From Frigididesulfovibrio sp031551885 (GTDB lineage Bacteria > Desulfobacterota > Desulfovibrionia > Desulfovibrionales > Desulfovibrionaceae), in the NCBI GenBank assembly GCA_031551885.1, contig JAVBMX010000093.1, positions 1 to 28,991 on the forward strand: a stretch of 28,991 nucleotides of DNA. The letters run 5' to 3'. Under the pieces are notes generated by a model that saw only the letters and a program-made list of their open reading frames with translations, did no database searches and was not told where the DNA came from. The translations under genes and the position numbers were made by a program. Below, one piece after another: positions 13,643 through 22,230 of this stretch. The first letter of the stretch is position 1; every line of letters starts with the position of its first letter.

Positions 13643-16050
13643 ATGTCGAGGTCCTGCACGGTCAGGGCGTTACGTTCGATGAATTCGCGCCGGGCTTCGA
13701 CCCGGTCGCCCATCAGCTCCTCAAAGGCCTCCGAGGCTTCCTCGGCGTCGTCAATATTCACTTTGAGCATCACACGGTTTTCCGGGTTCATGGTGGTGAC
13801 CCAAAGTTGCTCGGGGTTCATTTCACCCAAGCCCTTGTAGCGCTGAATGTTTATTCCCTTGCGGGCTTCTTCCAGCAGAGCCTTTTCCAGCTCGAACACG
13901 CCGCTGATTTCCGTTTTGTCTTCTTTGCGCACAATGGCGAAGATATCGCCCCCGGCTTCTTTACGCAGGTCTTCCCAGGCCTGCCAGGTCTGCCGATAGG
14001 TGCGCGCGTTGAAGAATTCCGGAGCAAGCCGGGTCCGCCGGCCGTTTTTGTCTTCAAACACGATGCGGTGCAACTGCTCCAGCTCGGTTTCTTCGGTTTC
14101 GATGGAGAGGTCGAAGCCGCGCGCTTCAAGATAGGACCTGAAGAGGGCCAGATCCGCCCCGTCTTCAATAAATAACTGTCCGTCAAGTTGCTTGTCGTAG
14201 GTGATGAAACTCATGAACAACGGCTCGTCGACCCCGGTGATTTCCGCATCGCGCAGCTTGGCCCGAATAAAGGCGATGTCTTTGGCCAGGCGGATGACTT
14301 CCTGCCCTGCGTATTCCTTGCCGCCCCCGGCTTCGACCGAAACTTCCTTGCCCACGCGTTCCAGCAGAAACTCGTTCAATTCGACGTCGTCTTTGATGAA
14401 CTTTTCAAACCTGGAAGAATGCGCCCGGTACAAAGGCGGCTGGGCGATGTACAGGTAGCCGTGCTCGATAAGCTCGCGGTACTGGCGGAAGAAAAAGGTC
14501 AGCAACAAGGTGCGGATGTGCGCGCCGTCCACGTCGGCGTCGGTCATAATCGCGATGGTGTGGTAGCGCAGCTTGGAGAGATCGATGTCGCTTTCGCCGC
14601 CCACCAGACCGATCCCGGCCCCCATGGCCGTGATCAGGGCCTTGATTTCCTTGTTGGCCAACATTTTGTCGAAGCGGGTGCGTTCCACGTTGAGGATTTT
14701 GCCCCGCAACGGGAGAATGGCCTGCTTGGAGGGATCGCGCCCCTGCTTGGCCGAACCGCCGGCCGAATCACCTTCGACGATGAACAGTTCGGAATCGGCC
14801 GGGTCTTTGCTTTGGCAGTCGGCGAGTTTGCCGGGCAGCGAGTTGTCCGACAGCGCCCCTTTGCGGCGCACGAGATCTTTGGCTTTTCGAGCCGCGTCTC
14901 TGGCCCGGGCCGCATCCACGGCTTTTTCGATGATCAGCTTGATGTCTTTGGGGTTTTCCTCAAAGTAGGTGTTCAGGCGATCATAGACAATGCCGCCCAC
15001 CAGACCGGCCACATCGGAGTTGCCGAGCTTGGTCTTGGTCTGGCCTTCGAACTGCGGGTCGGGCAGCTTGACCGAAACGACGGCCGTCAGGCCTTCGCGC
15101 ACGTCGTCGCCCGAAAGGGTCATCTTGAGCTTTTTGTTCAGTTCGGAGTTTTTCAGGTAGTTGTTGATCGCCCGGGTCAAAGCCGTTTTGAAGCCCGCCA
15201 GGTGGGTGCCGCCTTCTTTGGTGCGGATGTTGTTGGCAAAGGTCAAAACGTTTTCTTTATAGCCCGCGTTGTACTGCAGCGCGAACTCGGCCACCACTCC
15301 GGCGGATTCGCCCTCACCGTCGATGATCGCGTGAACCGTGGCTTCGCCTTCGTTGAGATCCTTGACGAACTGATGAATGCCGCCATCAAAGCGGAACAGC
15401 TCCTGTTCGCTCGTGCGCTCGTCGATGAACTCGATCTCCAGGCCTTTGTTCAGGTAAGCGAGTTCTTCCAGGCGCTTGCGCAGAATTTCGTAGGAAAAGA
15501 CCAGGGTTTCGAAGATCTCTTCATCCGGGCTGAAACGCACGGTGGTGCCGTGGTTCAGCGATTCGCCCAGCTTTTGCAGCTCATTCTGCGGCGCGCCGCG
15601 CGAGTACTTTTGCGAATAGCGGAACCCGCCCCGGCGAACAGTCACTTCCAGGCTTTCGGACAAAGCGTTGACGCAGGAAACGCCCACGCCGTGCAGGCCG
15701 CCGGAAACCTTGTAGCTTTCGTTGTCGAACTTGCCGCCGGCGTGCAGCTTGGTCATGACCACCTGCACGGCCGGAACCCCTTCTTTAGGGTGGATGTCCA
15801 CAGGAATGCCCCGTCCATTGTCGGAAACGGAGCAACTGCCGTCCACGTGCAGGCGCACGGTGATCTTCGTGCAGTACCCGGCCATGGCCTCGTCGATGGA
15901 GTTGTCCACGACTTCGTAGACAAGGTGATGCAGGCCGCGAGCGTCCGTGCTGCCGATGTACATGGCCGGGCGCTTGCGCACCGCGGCCAAACCTTCGAGA
16001 ATGGTTATGCTCTCGGCGTTGTATGTGGATTTGCCGGCTTCCTGGGTCAT
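13639..16050 (-). CDS. gyrB: DNA gyrase subunit B
   Basis: The 803-residue ATPase subunit of gyrase is almost exactly the E. coli length. The GHKL ATPase domain shows VYEVVDNSIDEAMAGYC, SDNGRGIPVDIHP and SGGLHGVGVSCVNALS. The transducer carries QTKTKLGN. The TOPRIM domain has EGDSAGGSAKQGRD (Glu about 425), PLRGKILNVE and the metal motif DADVDGAHI. A long insertion (about residues 540-720) typical of Gram-negative GyrB precedes the C-terminal YKGLGEMNPEQLW. The ATG overlaps the dnaN stop by one base (TGATG) and the stop overlaps the next gene (ATGA), so the block is translationally coupled. Confidence 0.98.
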   Translation of the reverse strand: MTQEAGKSTYNAESITILEGLAAVRKRPAMYIGSTDARGLHHLVYEVVDNSIDEAMAGYCTKITVRLHVDGSCSVSDNGRGIPVDIHPKEGVPAVQVVMTKLHAGGKFDNESYKVSGGLHGVGVSCVNALSESLEVTVRRGGFRYSQKYSRGAPQNELQKLGESLNHGTTVRFSPDEEIFETLVFSYEILRKRLEELAYLNKGLEIEFIDERTSEQELFRFDGGIHQFVKDLNEGEATVHAIIDGEGESAGVVAEFALQYNAGYKENVLTFANNIRTKEGGTHLAGFKTALTRAINNYLKNSELNKKLKMTLSGDDVREGLTAVVSVKLPDPQFEGQTKTKLGNSDVAGLVGGIVYDRLNTYFEENPKDIKLIIEKAVDAARARDAARKAKDLVRRKGALSDNSLPGKLADCQSKDPADSELFIVEGDSAGGSAKQGRDPSKQAILPLRGKILNVERTRFDKMLANKEIKALITAMGAGIGLVGGESDIDLSKLRYHTIAIMTDADVDGAHIRTLLLTFFFRQYRELIEHGYLYIAQPPLYRAHSSRFEKFIKDDVELNEFLLERVGKEVSVEAGGGKEYAGQEVIRLAKDIAFIRAKLRDAEITGVDEPLFMSFITYDKQLDGQLFIEDGADLALFRSYLEARGFDLSIETEETELEQLHRIVFEDKNGRRTRLAPEFFNARTYRQTWQAWEDLRKEAGGDIFAIVRKEDKTEISGVFELEKALLEEARKGINIQRYKGLGEMNPEQLWVTTMNPENRVMLKVNIDDAEEASEAFEELMGDRVEARREFIERNALTVQDLDI

Positions 16051-17201
16051 CAGACCTGTTCCTCACTGTAGTTGACGTCTTCCAAAATCTTCATGGGCAT
16101 GATGATCACGACGTATTCGGGGTCGTCCCGGCCGGCGATGCCGCAGGGGCCTTCAACGCCGGTCATGCTCAGGGCCAGTTTTTCCGAGCCGAAGTGATCC
16201 AGAATCTGGAGCATGTTGCCGGTGGGGAAGGCTATGCGCTCAATGCTGCCGTTGTATTCCACATCCAGGCTTTCGTCGGCCGAGCCCACTTCCTGCCCCA
16301 CGGCGGAAAGCACAGCTTCTTTGGCGCTCAACGAAAAATACGTGCACCGGTTGCTTTCGGTGTTGAAAATCGCGATTCGGTTCAGGGCTTCGGCGGCTTC
16401 GGCCCGGCTCAGCTCCAGGTTCGACACGTCGTCGCCTTTGATCCGCGAAAGAAACGCGCTGTAATCCGGATACTGGAACGAAGCGAGCGGCATGGAAAAG
16501 CACTCTTTTTTCCGCTCCGAGCGCACATACAGGCGTTTGTCGCCGATGTTGACCTCGATTTCATCGCCCACAAGCCACTTTTTCAGCTCGCTCAGGTATT
16601 TTTTCTGAATCAGAATACCCTCTTCGGGCAGCAGAGCGCGCAAATCGTCGTGCAGAAAACCGATCATCGCGAACTGATGGCCGTTCATCCCGGCCGCTTC
16701 GATCCGCCCGTTGTCGGCGGGCTTCAGAATCATGCAGGCCAGGGCGTCCATGCCTTCGTCGCCGATGCAGAAATCCACCCGGGCGATGACTTCCTGCAAA
16801 AAGTCGCCGGACCATACCACGGCTCCCTTCTCCGGGAAATCGGAAAATGCCTGAAACCACGAGGAATCGTTGGTGGGCAGTTTGTATTTACGCCGCCCCT
16901 GTTCCACCAGAAGGGTCGAGGAACCTTCTTCCTGCTTCAGGGAAATACGTCCGTCGGGCAAACGACGGAGCAGTTCCACAAACGAACGGCCGGGAACGCC
17001 CACAAGACCTTTCTTCACGACTTCCGCCGTATACAAACCGCGAAATTCAATGCTCGAATCGGTGGAAAGCACCTCAAGCCCGCTTTCTTCGGCTTTCAGC
17101 CAGATGGAACGCAAGTAGGCGGCTCCGGTTCTCTGAGGAATTATTCCGGCGGCTTTTTGCAGACCTTCGATCACATCGGCTTTATATAAGTTTAGAAGCA
17201 T
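16050..17201 (-). CDS. dnaN: DNA polymerase III sliding clamp (beta subunit)
   Basis: The 383-residue clamp forms a ring dimer round DNA and tethers polymerase III and other partners. Three repeated clamp folds are expected from the length. Recognisable pieces are VPGRSFVELLRRLPDG, YKLPTNDSSWFQAF, the mid-protein VPEEG-like ALLPEEGILIQKKYLSELKKW, PDYSAFL and the C-terminal strand YVVIIMPMKI, which lines the partner-binding pocket. AAGGAG lies 5 bases before the ATG at 17201. It sits 135 bases downstream of dnaA. That gap contains TGTGCATAT (17238), one mismatch from a DnaA box. The protein carries a few residues beyond the usual end (LEDVNYSEEQV). Confidence 0.96.
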   Translation of the reverse strand: MLLNLYKADVIEGLQKAAGIIPQRTGAAYLRSIWLKAEESGLEVLSTDSSIEFRGLYTAEVVKKGLVGVPGRSFVELLRRLPDGRISLKQEEGSSTLLVEQGRRKYKLPTNDSSWFQAFSDFPEKGAVVWSGDFLQEVIARVDFCIGDEGMDALACMILKPADNGRIEAAGMNGHQFAMIGFLHDDLRALLPEEGILIQKKYLSELKKWLVGDEIEVNIGDKRLYVRSERKKECFSMPLASFQYPDYSAFLSRIKGDDVSNLELSRAEAAEALNRIAIFNTESNRCTYFSLSAKEAVLSAVGQEVGSADESLDVEYNGSIERIAFPTGNMLQILDHFGSEKLALSMTGVEGPCGIAGRDDPEYVVIIMPMKILEDVNYSEEQV

Positions 17202-17336
17202 GTATTCTCCTTGTCGTTTTAGAAGGCCCCGTTACTTTGTGCATATCCTTTACAACGACCTTTTTTCATTACCTTTTTTGTGAACTTTCAACCGACGATT
17301 CCCTGTTCGCGATTGGTCTGTTGCGAACGACTCGAA

Positions 17337-18581
17337 TCAGGAAGCCGGATTTAGGCACATTTGTTTCAAACGGGAAAACGTATTGTGCGTATTGGTGTTT
17401 TCCTGTTGAATTTCATTGAATTTTTTCAGCAGGTACACAATAGACGAGTGGTCTCTGCCGCCGAAAATTCTGCCCAATTGGGGCAACGAAAGGCCGAGAA
17501 GCTCCCGGCACAGCATCACGGCGTATCTGCGCGCCTCGGCCGCGGTTTTGTCGCGGTTTTTCCCGGTCACGTATTCGGGACCGAGGGAAAAAAAACGGGC
17601 GCACACGGAAATGATCTGTTCCGGCGTAAGGGTTTTTTGTTCCGCTTCGGCATCAAGAATATCCACGGGACCGGCGGTTTTTCCCGGCATAAGCGAGGCG
17701 TAGGCTCGAATTCGGTTGACCGCCCCGTCGATGGCGCGAATATCCATGCAACGCTGGGCCAGAGCCAGGGTTTGTTCCTTGTCGGCATCCAGGTGAAAGG
17801 CGTCGCACAAGCCCGAGGCATAGCGCCTGCGCACCTCGATGTCCGGCTTTTTCAGTTCCACGACCAGCCCGGCCCCAAGGCGTTGGGCCAATTCCGGCGT
17901 AAGAACCTGCGACAATGCGGGCGAAGCGTCGAGCGTGCAGACGAACGTTCCGCCCCGCCCAGCCAGAGCGTCGAGCAAAAAGACGATGCGGCGCTGCAAC
18001 TCCTGGTTGTGGACATGTTGCAGGTCATCCAGGAACACGGCTTTGAACGATGTGCCCAAGGGCAGATCCAGGGCAGTTCCGAAAAAAAAATTCAGGTCGG
18101 GAGCATACTCTTTGGCTTCGTTGGCGATGGCACCCAAGAGGTGCGTTTTGCCAGCACCGCTTTGCCCGTAAACGACCAGGGGAACATAGGGCTGGTTGTT
18201 CACCCCGGCGGCGCAGGCCTTGGCCGCGGCAACGGGGAAATCGTTTTTTCGGTTGTACAGGAACGAACCGAACGTGTGCTTTGAGAAGGGAACCCCTTTG
18301 CTGTGAACGGCTTCAGCCACAACGTTGTGCCGGGTTGCCGCCGGAGTCGTCGAAGGCTCGAGCCAACGCACCGACCAGCCCTGTAAAAGCGGCAGGCAGT
18401 AGTTTTCAATCTCGGTCTGGATTTTGCCGCGAAAGCGCCTGGAGAAGAAAATATGCGGGAAGGTCACCCGGATTTCCCGCGTTTCTCCATCCACGTGTAC
18501 GGCAAGGGGGTCGAACCACTGCTCAAGCTCCGGGTTCGAGTGCACCTGCTCCAGGTGGCGGCGTAAATCGGCTTTTTGCAC
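17337..18581 (-). CDS. dnaA: Chromosomal replication initiator DnaA (short AAA+ core)
   Basis: This 414-residue protein starts at a GTG (18581) without a good Shine-Dalgarno. Domain I (LRRHLEQV..LEQWFDPL), a short linker, TFGSFLYNRKND, Walker A GQSGAGKTHLL, Walker B AVFLDDLQHVH, the arginine-finger region ELAQRLGAGLVVEL and sensor II in MDIRAIDGAVNRI are all present. Domain IV carries the box-binding signature GGRDHSSIVYLLKKF. From GKT to the Walker B DDLQ it has 45 residues, against 62 in E. coli; the missing part coincides with the initiator-specific motif helices. In that respect and in ELAQRL it resembles Hda, but it keeps domains I and IV. It binds oriC and loads the replisome in the family. 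Confidence 0.95.
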   Translation of the reverse strand: MQKADLRRHLEQVHSNPELEQWFDPLAVHVDGETREIRVTFPHIFFSRRFRGKIQTEIENYCLPLLQGWSVRWLEPSTTPAATRHNVVAEAVHSKGVPFSKHTFGSFLYNRKNDFPVAAAKACAAGVNNQPYVPLVVYGQSGAGKTHLLGAIANEAKEYAPDLNFFFGTALDLPLGTSFKAVFLDDLQHVHNQELQRRIVFLLDALAGRGGTFVCTLDASPALSQVLTPELAQRLGAGLVVELKKPDIEVRRRYASGLCDAFHLDADKEQTLALAQRCMDIRAIDGAVNRIRAYASLMPGKTAGPVDILDAEAEQKTLTPEQIISVCARFFSLGPEYVTGKNRDKTAAEARRYAVMLCRELLGLSLPQLGRIFGGRDHSSIVYLLKKFNEIQQENTNTHNTFSRLKQMCLNPAS

Positions 18582-18764
18582 GGCTCGACGGGGGTTGGGG
18601 TCTACGCTTCATTCCTCTGCGACAATTACCGACAATAACCGAAATCAGGTCGAAAAACAACGTTTCGACCAAGATAATCACTGATTGAAATAATTGAGTT
18701 TTTATAAGTAATTCGAGAGAAATGCGGCACCCCGGCGGCAACGCGAAACAAAGAAGCCATAAGG

Positions 18765-18773
18765 TGTGGAAAA
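18765..18773 (-). promoter_or_regulatory. DnaA box
   Basis: TTTTCCACA on the minus strand matches the relaxed consensus TTWTNCACA at all positions. It lies 184 bases upstream of the dnaA start, next to AT-rich sequence. Confidence 0.55.
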
Positions 18774-18803
18774 AATGTATACTTTCAATTGATTACAAAG
18801 TAT

Positions 18804-18831
18804 TTGAAAAAAGTTGTTTTTAGACTATCAT
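18804..18831 (+). promoter_or_regulatory. Probable sigma-70 promoter of the M23 peptidase gene
   Basis: TTGAAA (18804-18809) and TATCAT (18826-18831) are spaced by 16 bases, about 33 bases before the TTG start codon. It overlaps the origin candidate, so initiation and transcription could affect each other. Confidence 0.45.
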
Positions 18832-18863
18832 GACACGTCCCGGTCCATAGTGCCGGAGGCGGC

Positions 18864-20258
18864 TTGCGTCGGCGCGTCTTTCGCCGACGTCGGCGGTTTC
18901 GGCGTGGACGTCCTTTTGATTTGGAATCATTCATGAAGGTACGGTATCGGCGCGGCTATTATTACAGGCGTTCTTCCCGCGGTGGGAAATTTCTTATCGT
19001 CACCTTGACCCTGGGCGGGTTTTTACTGATGTGTATCGGGCTTATCGCGCTCTTGGAGTGGCGATCGCCCGAAATAGCCCAGGAGCGGGCCATTGAAGAG
19101 GACCTCGCGGCCGCCGAACTGGCCGCCGACGAAATCGGCCCTCTTGTCGAACTGCCGGAAGAAGAAGACCCCTCGGTGATCAACCGGACGGTCAACGCCG
19201 GCGACACGGCCGGGCAACTTTTGGGCGAATGGCTTGAACCGGCGGAAGTGCAGAGCGTGCTCAACGCCTGCCAAAAAGTATACGCCCTGGATCGCATCAA
19301 GGTCGGCAGGCCTTATGTGGTTTTTAAAGAAGACGGTTCGTTCTCGCGCCTGGAATATGAGGTCGACGATTCGCAAAAACTGGTGATCTGCCGGGTTGAG
19401 AGCGACTTCAGCGTCACCCTGGAAAAGATCAAATACGACGTGGTGTTTGAAAAAGTGGACGGCAAAATCGCCAACTCGCTTTTTGAAGACGTGGCCAAAC
19501 TGGGTGAATCGCCCGCTTTGGCGGCCAAGCTGGCCGAAATTTTCGCTTACGAAATCAACTTCATCAAAGATATCCAGGTGGGTGATTCGTTTACGGTGCT
19601 GGTCGAAAAACGCTACCGCGACGGTGAATTCAAAGGCTACGGCAGAATTCCGGCGGCCATTTTCGTCAACCAGGGCAAGAAATTTGAGGCCTACGCCTTT
19701 TATGACGCGGGCGGAACAGCCTACTACGACGCGGCCGGGCAAAGTCTGAAACGCTCGTTTTTGAAGGCTCCGCTTTCGTTCACCCGCATCAGTTCTGGTT
19801 TCAACTTAAAGCGCATGCACCCCATTTTGCGCGAAGTGCGCGCCCACCCGGCCATCGACTACGCCGCGCCCGCGGGCACGCCGGTCAAAGCCGTGGGCGG
19901 CGCGGTGGTGCAGTTTTCCGGCTGGGGCAAAGGCGCGGGCAACTATGTCGTGCTGCGTCACACCGACGGGTATGAATCCATGTACCTGCACCTTTCCGGG
20001 TTCGCCAAAGGCATCAAAAAGGGCGTGAAGGTCCGCCAGGGTCAGGTCATCGGATTTGTGGGCAGCACAGGCTATTCCACCGGGCCGCATCTGGACTTCC
20101 GGATGAAAAAAGACGGCAAGTTCGTCAACCCGTCAAAAATGTTCGCCCCCAGGTCCGAGCCGCTTTCGGCGAAAAACATGGGCACGTTCAAACAAAACAG
20201 GGACCAGTTCCGTGCCTACATGAGCGGCGCGAAACCCCTTTCGGACTATACCCGATAG
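18864..20258 (+). CDS. M23-family peptidase with membrane anchor and Arg-rich N-terminus
   Basis: This 464-residue protein is probably anchored in the inner membrane, with its peptidase domain in the periplasm acting on peptidoglycan cross-bridges. I take the TTG at 18864 because GGAGG lies 4 bases upstream; the ATG at 18933 has a weak site. The first 41 residues are extraordinarily rich in Arg, followed by a membrane segment (FLIVTLTLGGFLLMCIGLIALL). An OapA/LysM-like region occupies about 100-300 and the M23 domain follows: RMHPILREVRAHPAIDYAAP (His328, Asp332), MYLHLSGF (His376) and GPHLDFRM (His409, Asp411). The usual second His of HxH is Asp, which may alter zinc binding. It is divergent from dnaA. 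Confidence 0.88.
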   Translation: MRRRVFRRRRRFRRGRPFDLESFMKVRYRRGYYYRRSSRGGKFLIVTLTLGGFLLMCIGLIALLEWRSPEIAQERAIEEDLAAAELAADEIGPLVELPEEEDPSVINRTVNAGDTAGQLLGEWLEPAEVQSVLNACQKVYALDRIKVGRPYVVFKEDGSFSRLEYEVDDSQKLVICRVESDFSVTLEKIKYDVVFEKVDGKIANSLFEDVAKLGESPALAAKLAEIFAYEINFIKDIQVGDSFTVLVEKRYRDGEFKGYGRIPAAIFVNQGKKFEAYAFYDAGGTAYYDAAGQSLKRSFLKAPLSFTRISSGFNLKRMHPILREVRAHPAIDYAAPAGTPVKAVGGAVVQFSGWGKGAGNYVVLRHTDGYESMYLHLSGFAKGIKKGVKVRQGQVIGFVGSTGYSTGPHLDFRMKKDGKFVNPSKMFAPRSEPLSAKNMGTFKQNRDQFRAYMSGAKPLSDYTR

Positions 20259-20276
20259 GCTTGACCGGTCTGAATT

Positions 20277-20508
20277 CGTGGGGCTGCCGCCCCAAACCCC
20301 GCCTGGGGGGAATGAAAACAGGGCTCCCGAGGTCGGTAGCTTACGGATGCTTCCGCGATCTGACAAGGCTGCCTTGTCGCCGTCGCGAGCGGCACCCCAG
20401 ACCCCTCATATGTCGGCAAACCCGCGCAAAGCGCGGGGTTTGCCGACAATGGTGGTGCAGGGGATTCAGTCCCCTGCCAGGGGGATTGGGGGACGGAGTT
20501 CCCCAAAA
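20277..20508. repeat. Modular palindromic repeat, copy F (most complete)
   Basis: Blocks in order are GGGGCTGCCGCCCC (20281-20294), a degenerate CCTGGGGGGAATG, an approximately 75-base linker containing CGCGATCTGACAAGGCTGCCTTG and GCGAGCGGCACCCC (20325-20400), and CTCATA. Then comes a 17-bp hairpin, TGTCGGCAAACCCGCGC (20411-20427) with its complement (20431-20448, one bulged G). The palindrome GCAGGGGATTCAGTCCCCTGC (about 20457-20477) and TTGGGGGACGGAGTTCCCCAA end the copy. It fills the gap between two co-oriented genes. Confidence 0.8.
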
Positions 20509-20552
20509 ACAACTCATTCACAAATTATCGGGGAGCATTGTACGAGGTGAAC

Positions 20553-21632
20553 ATGAGCGGAGAATACGTCACGCATAGAGATCTCGCCAAACTGCTGGGC
20601 GTTTCGGAAACCACGGTCAAAAGCTATCGGCGGAAATTTCCCGACTGCATTCCCGTGGCCAACAAGGGCAAGCCCATCCGCTTCACCTCCAAGGCTCCGG
20701 CCGTGGCGTTGCGCATTCGGGATTTGTTCTCTGAAGGCATGTCCGTGCCGGAGGTTCGCACCCGGCTGGCCGCCGAGTTCGAATGGATCGAAGCCAAGCT
20801 GCCCGAGGCCAAGGTGGAAAAGCGGGTTGCCCCTTCGGCGGAAGTTCGGGGCGTGGCCAACATCGCCCGGGGCGTGGTGGATATGAATTTGCGGCAGGAT
20901 GCCCTGCTCCGGCGTATGGAGAACATCGAGTCCATGCTGGCCGAAGTGGGCCTCGGCGGCGCCGAGGAAGTGGACACCCTGCGCCGGCGCAGAGAGCAGA
21001 ACGCGGAACGTCTGGAACAGCGCCTGGATCGGCTCGATCGCCTGACCGGCGACCTGGGCGCCACCGTGCAGGATCTCGCCTCGCAATTGGGCCGTTTTCT
21101 GGAGCGCCGCGCCACGGCCAAGGAAAATTGGGATCAGGAGCGCAGCCAGGTCGTGGCGGAATGCGCTTCGGTCGCCGCTTCCGTCGGGCCTTCGCCTGAA
21201 CGGGCCGAAGCCAAAGTCGTTTCCATCCGGCCGGAAGCCCCGGTAGAGCCCGAGCCGATGGAGGACGGGCGCCTGGAGCCGCCCCGCCACTTCTTTTCCT
21301 TGCCGATAGTCGTGCGCACCCCGCAGGGGGTTTACATGAGCGCGGGCGGCCGCAGCCGGGGGCGTTTTTCGGTGAATGACTTGAAAGCCGTTCTGGTGTA
21401 CGGCTTCCCCTCGCCCAGGCAGTACCACATAAGCTGGGAGTCCCACGGCCAGGGCTGGCGTCTGCTGCTGAACCAGCCCAACGTCGAAAACTCCCGGGAT
21501 CTTTCCCTGTTGCTTATGGAGCTGCCCACCCGGGAAGGCGGCAAGGTGGCCGAAATTCTCCAACTCAAAGACGGCGAGCGCCAGAGTCACCCGGCGGAGT
21601 TCACGGCCATCCTGGAATCGCTGCTGGGGTGA
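20553..21632 (+). CDS. MerR-like HTH protein with coiled coil and C-terminal domain
   Basis: The ATG at 20553 has GAGGTG 4-5 bases upstream and is preferred to an in-frame TTG at 20538, whose G-rich site is too close. The 359-residue product starts with a winged HTH of MerR type (YVTHRDLAKLLGVSETTVKSYRRKFPDCIP, then GKPIRFTSKAPAVALRIRDLFSEGMSVPEVRTRL). A long coiled coil, rich in Arg, Leu and Glu, covers about residues 130-200 (RRRREQNAERLEQRLDRLDRL). A Pro/Glu-rich linker leads to a C-terminal domain with FFSLPIVVRTPQGVYMSAGG and YHISWESHGQGWRLLL. It is probably a DNA-binding regulator or architectural protein; no target is indicated. It stands alone. Confidence 0.8.
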   Translation: MSGEYVTHRDLAKLLGVSETTVKSYRRKFPDCIPVANKGKPIRFTSKAPAVALRIRDLFSEGMSVPEVRTRLAAEFEWIEAKLPEAKVEKRVAPSAEVRGVANIARGVVDMNLRQDALLRRMENIESMLAEVGLGGAEEVDTLRRRREQNAERLEQRLDRLDRLTGDLGATVQDLASQLGRFLERRATAKENWDQERSQVVAECASVAASVGPSPERAEAKVVSIRPEAPVEPEPMEDGRLEPPRHFFSLPIVVRTPQGVYMSAGGRSRGRFSVNDLKAVLVYGFPSPRQYHISWESHGQGWRLLLNQPNVENSRDLSLLLMELPTREGGKVAEILQLKDGERQSHPAEFTAILESLLG

Positions 21633-21689
21633 TAATTTTTATAGAGGCGATGTGCCTCGGGCGGGCAAAAGGGAAACAGGACCGCACAA

Positions 21690-21760
21690 AGTAACGCTTT
21701 ACAGCGCTCGCGATGTGAAGCGGCACCCATTCGGCTCATCGGGTGGCCCCTTGCAATCCT
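21690..21760. repeat. Fragment of the modular repeat
   Basis: GCTCGCGATGTGAAGCGGCACCC (21708-21730) matches the linker block seen in copies at 4245, 20330 and 23255, without palindromes. The remaining sequence in this 250-base gap includes a GGCGGCGGCG..CGCCGCCGCC inverted pair (about 21768-21806) that may form a hairpin. Confidence 0.45.
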
Positions 21761-21882
21761 CAACGGCGGCGGCGCGTGGTGCCCATGTGCCGCGTGCCGC
21801 CGCCGCTGAAGGCTCCACCTGGAATGGAAATTTAAAAAACTACGAATAAAAACAGAGTATTATCCGCATAAAGGAACATCCC

Positions 21883-22230
21883 ATGCCTCCGGCTCCTTCT
21901 CAGGCGGATCGTCTGCTCAAACGCTACCCGGACCTTGTCCGAGTTCCTCAGGCCGAACGTAAGGCCGTGGTGCGCGCCGCCCTGATGCGGCCTCCGGTCG
22001 TCATTGTTTTTTTGCTGTTGGCGGTTGTGGGCATGCCGGTCTATCTGCAATGGCTTTTACCGTGGCTGGATTCTTTTGAAATGAATCTGTCGCTTGGGCT
22101 GATTTGCAAGGCCATGCTTGCCGTTGTTCTGCCTGTATGGGGGATTTCTTTTCTTGTTTCCAAGGGGCTGATGCCCCCGCTGGTGCGCAGCGAGATACGC
22201 AAAAGGGGCTACGACGCGGGAGGGAAATGA
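21883..22230 (+). CDS. Small membrane protein of unknown function
   Basis: This 115-residue product has two predicted membrane helices (VVIVFLLLAVVGMPVYLQWLL and LGLICKAMLAVVLPVWGISFLV) flanked by basic segments, putting both ends in the cytoplasm. AAGGAA lies 6-7 bases before the ATG. Its stop overlaps the start of the M28 peptidase gene (ATGA), so the two are co-translated and may work together at the membrane. I recognise no family. Confidence 0.78.
   Translation: MPPAPSQADRLLKRYPDLVRVPQAERKAVVRAALMRPPVVIVFLLLAVVGMPVYLQWLLPWLDSFEMNLSLGLICKAMLAVVLPVWGISFLVSKGLMPPLVRSEIRKRGYDAGGK

Larger units (their letters stand above)
18605..18835. other. Candidate replication origin (oriC) between dnaA and the M23 gene
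   Basis: The 282-base gap upstream of dnaA is markedly AT-rich (18650-18720 and 18760-18830). It holds a 10-base tandem repeat GACAAT(T/A)ACC (18621-18640), a GGTCGAAA/TTTCGACC hairpin (18648-18670) and one full DnaA-box match. Only one clear box is visible, so the assignment rests mainly on position and composition. The dnaA-dnaN gap is an alternative or second half. Confidence 0.5.

Noticed and set aside
14188..16071. 627-codon plus-strand frame inside gyrB
   Set aside because: Antisense shadow, rich in Phe/Val/Gly/Gln, no domain; gyrB is certain.
20261..20578. Open frames between the M23 and HTH genes
   Set aside because: Entirely within a palindromic repeat copy.
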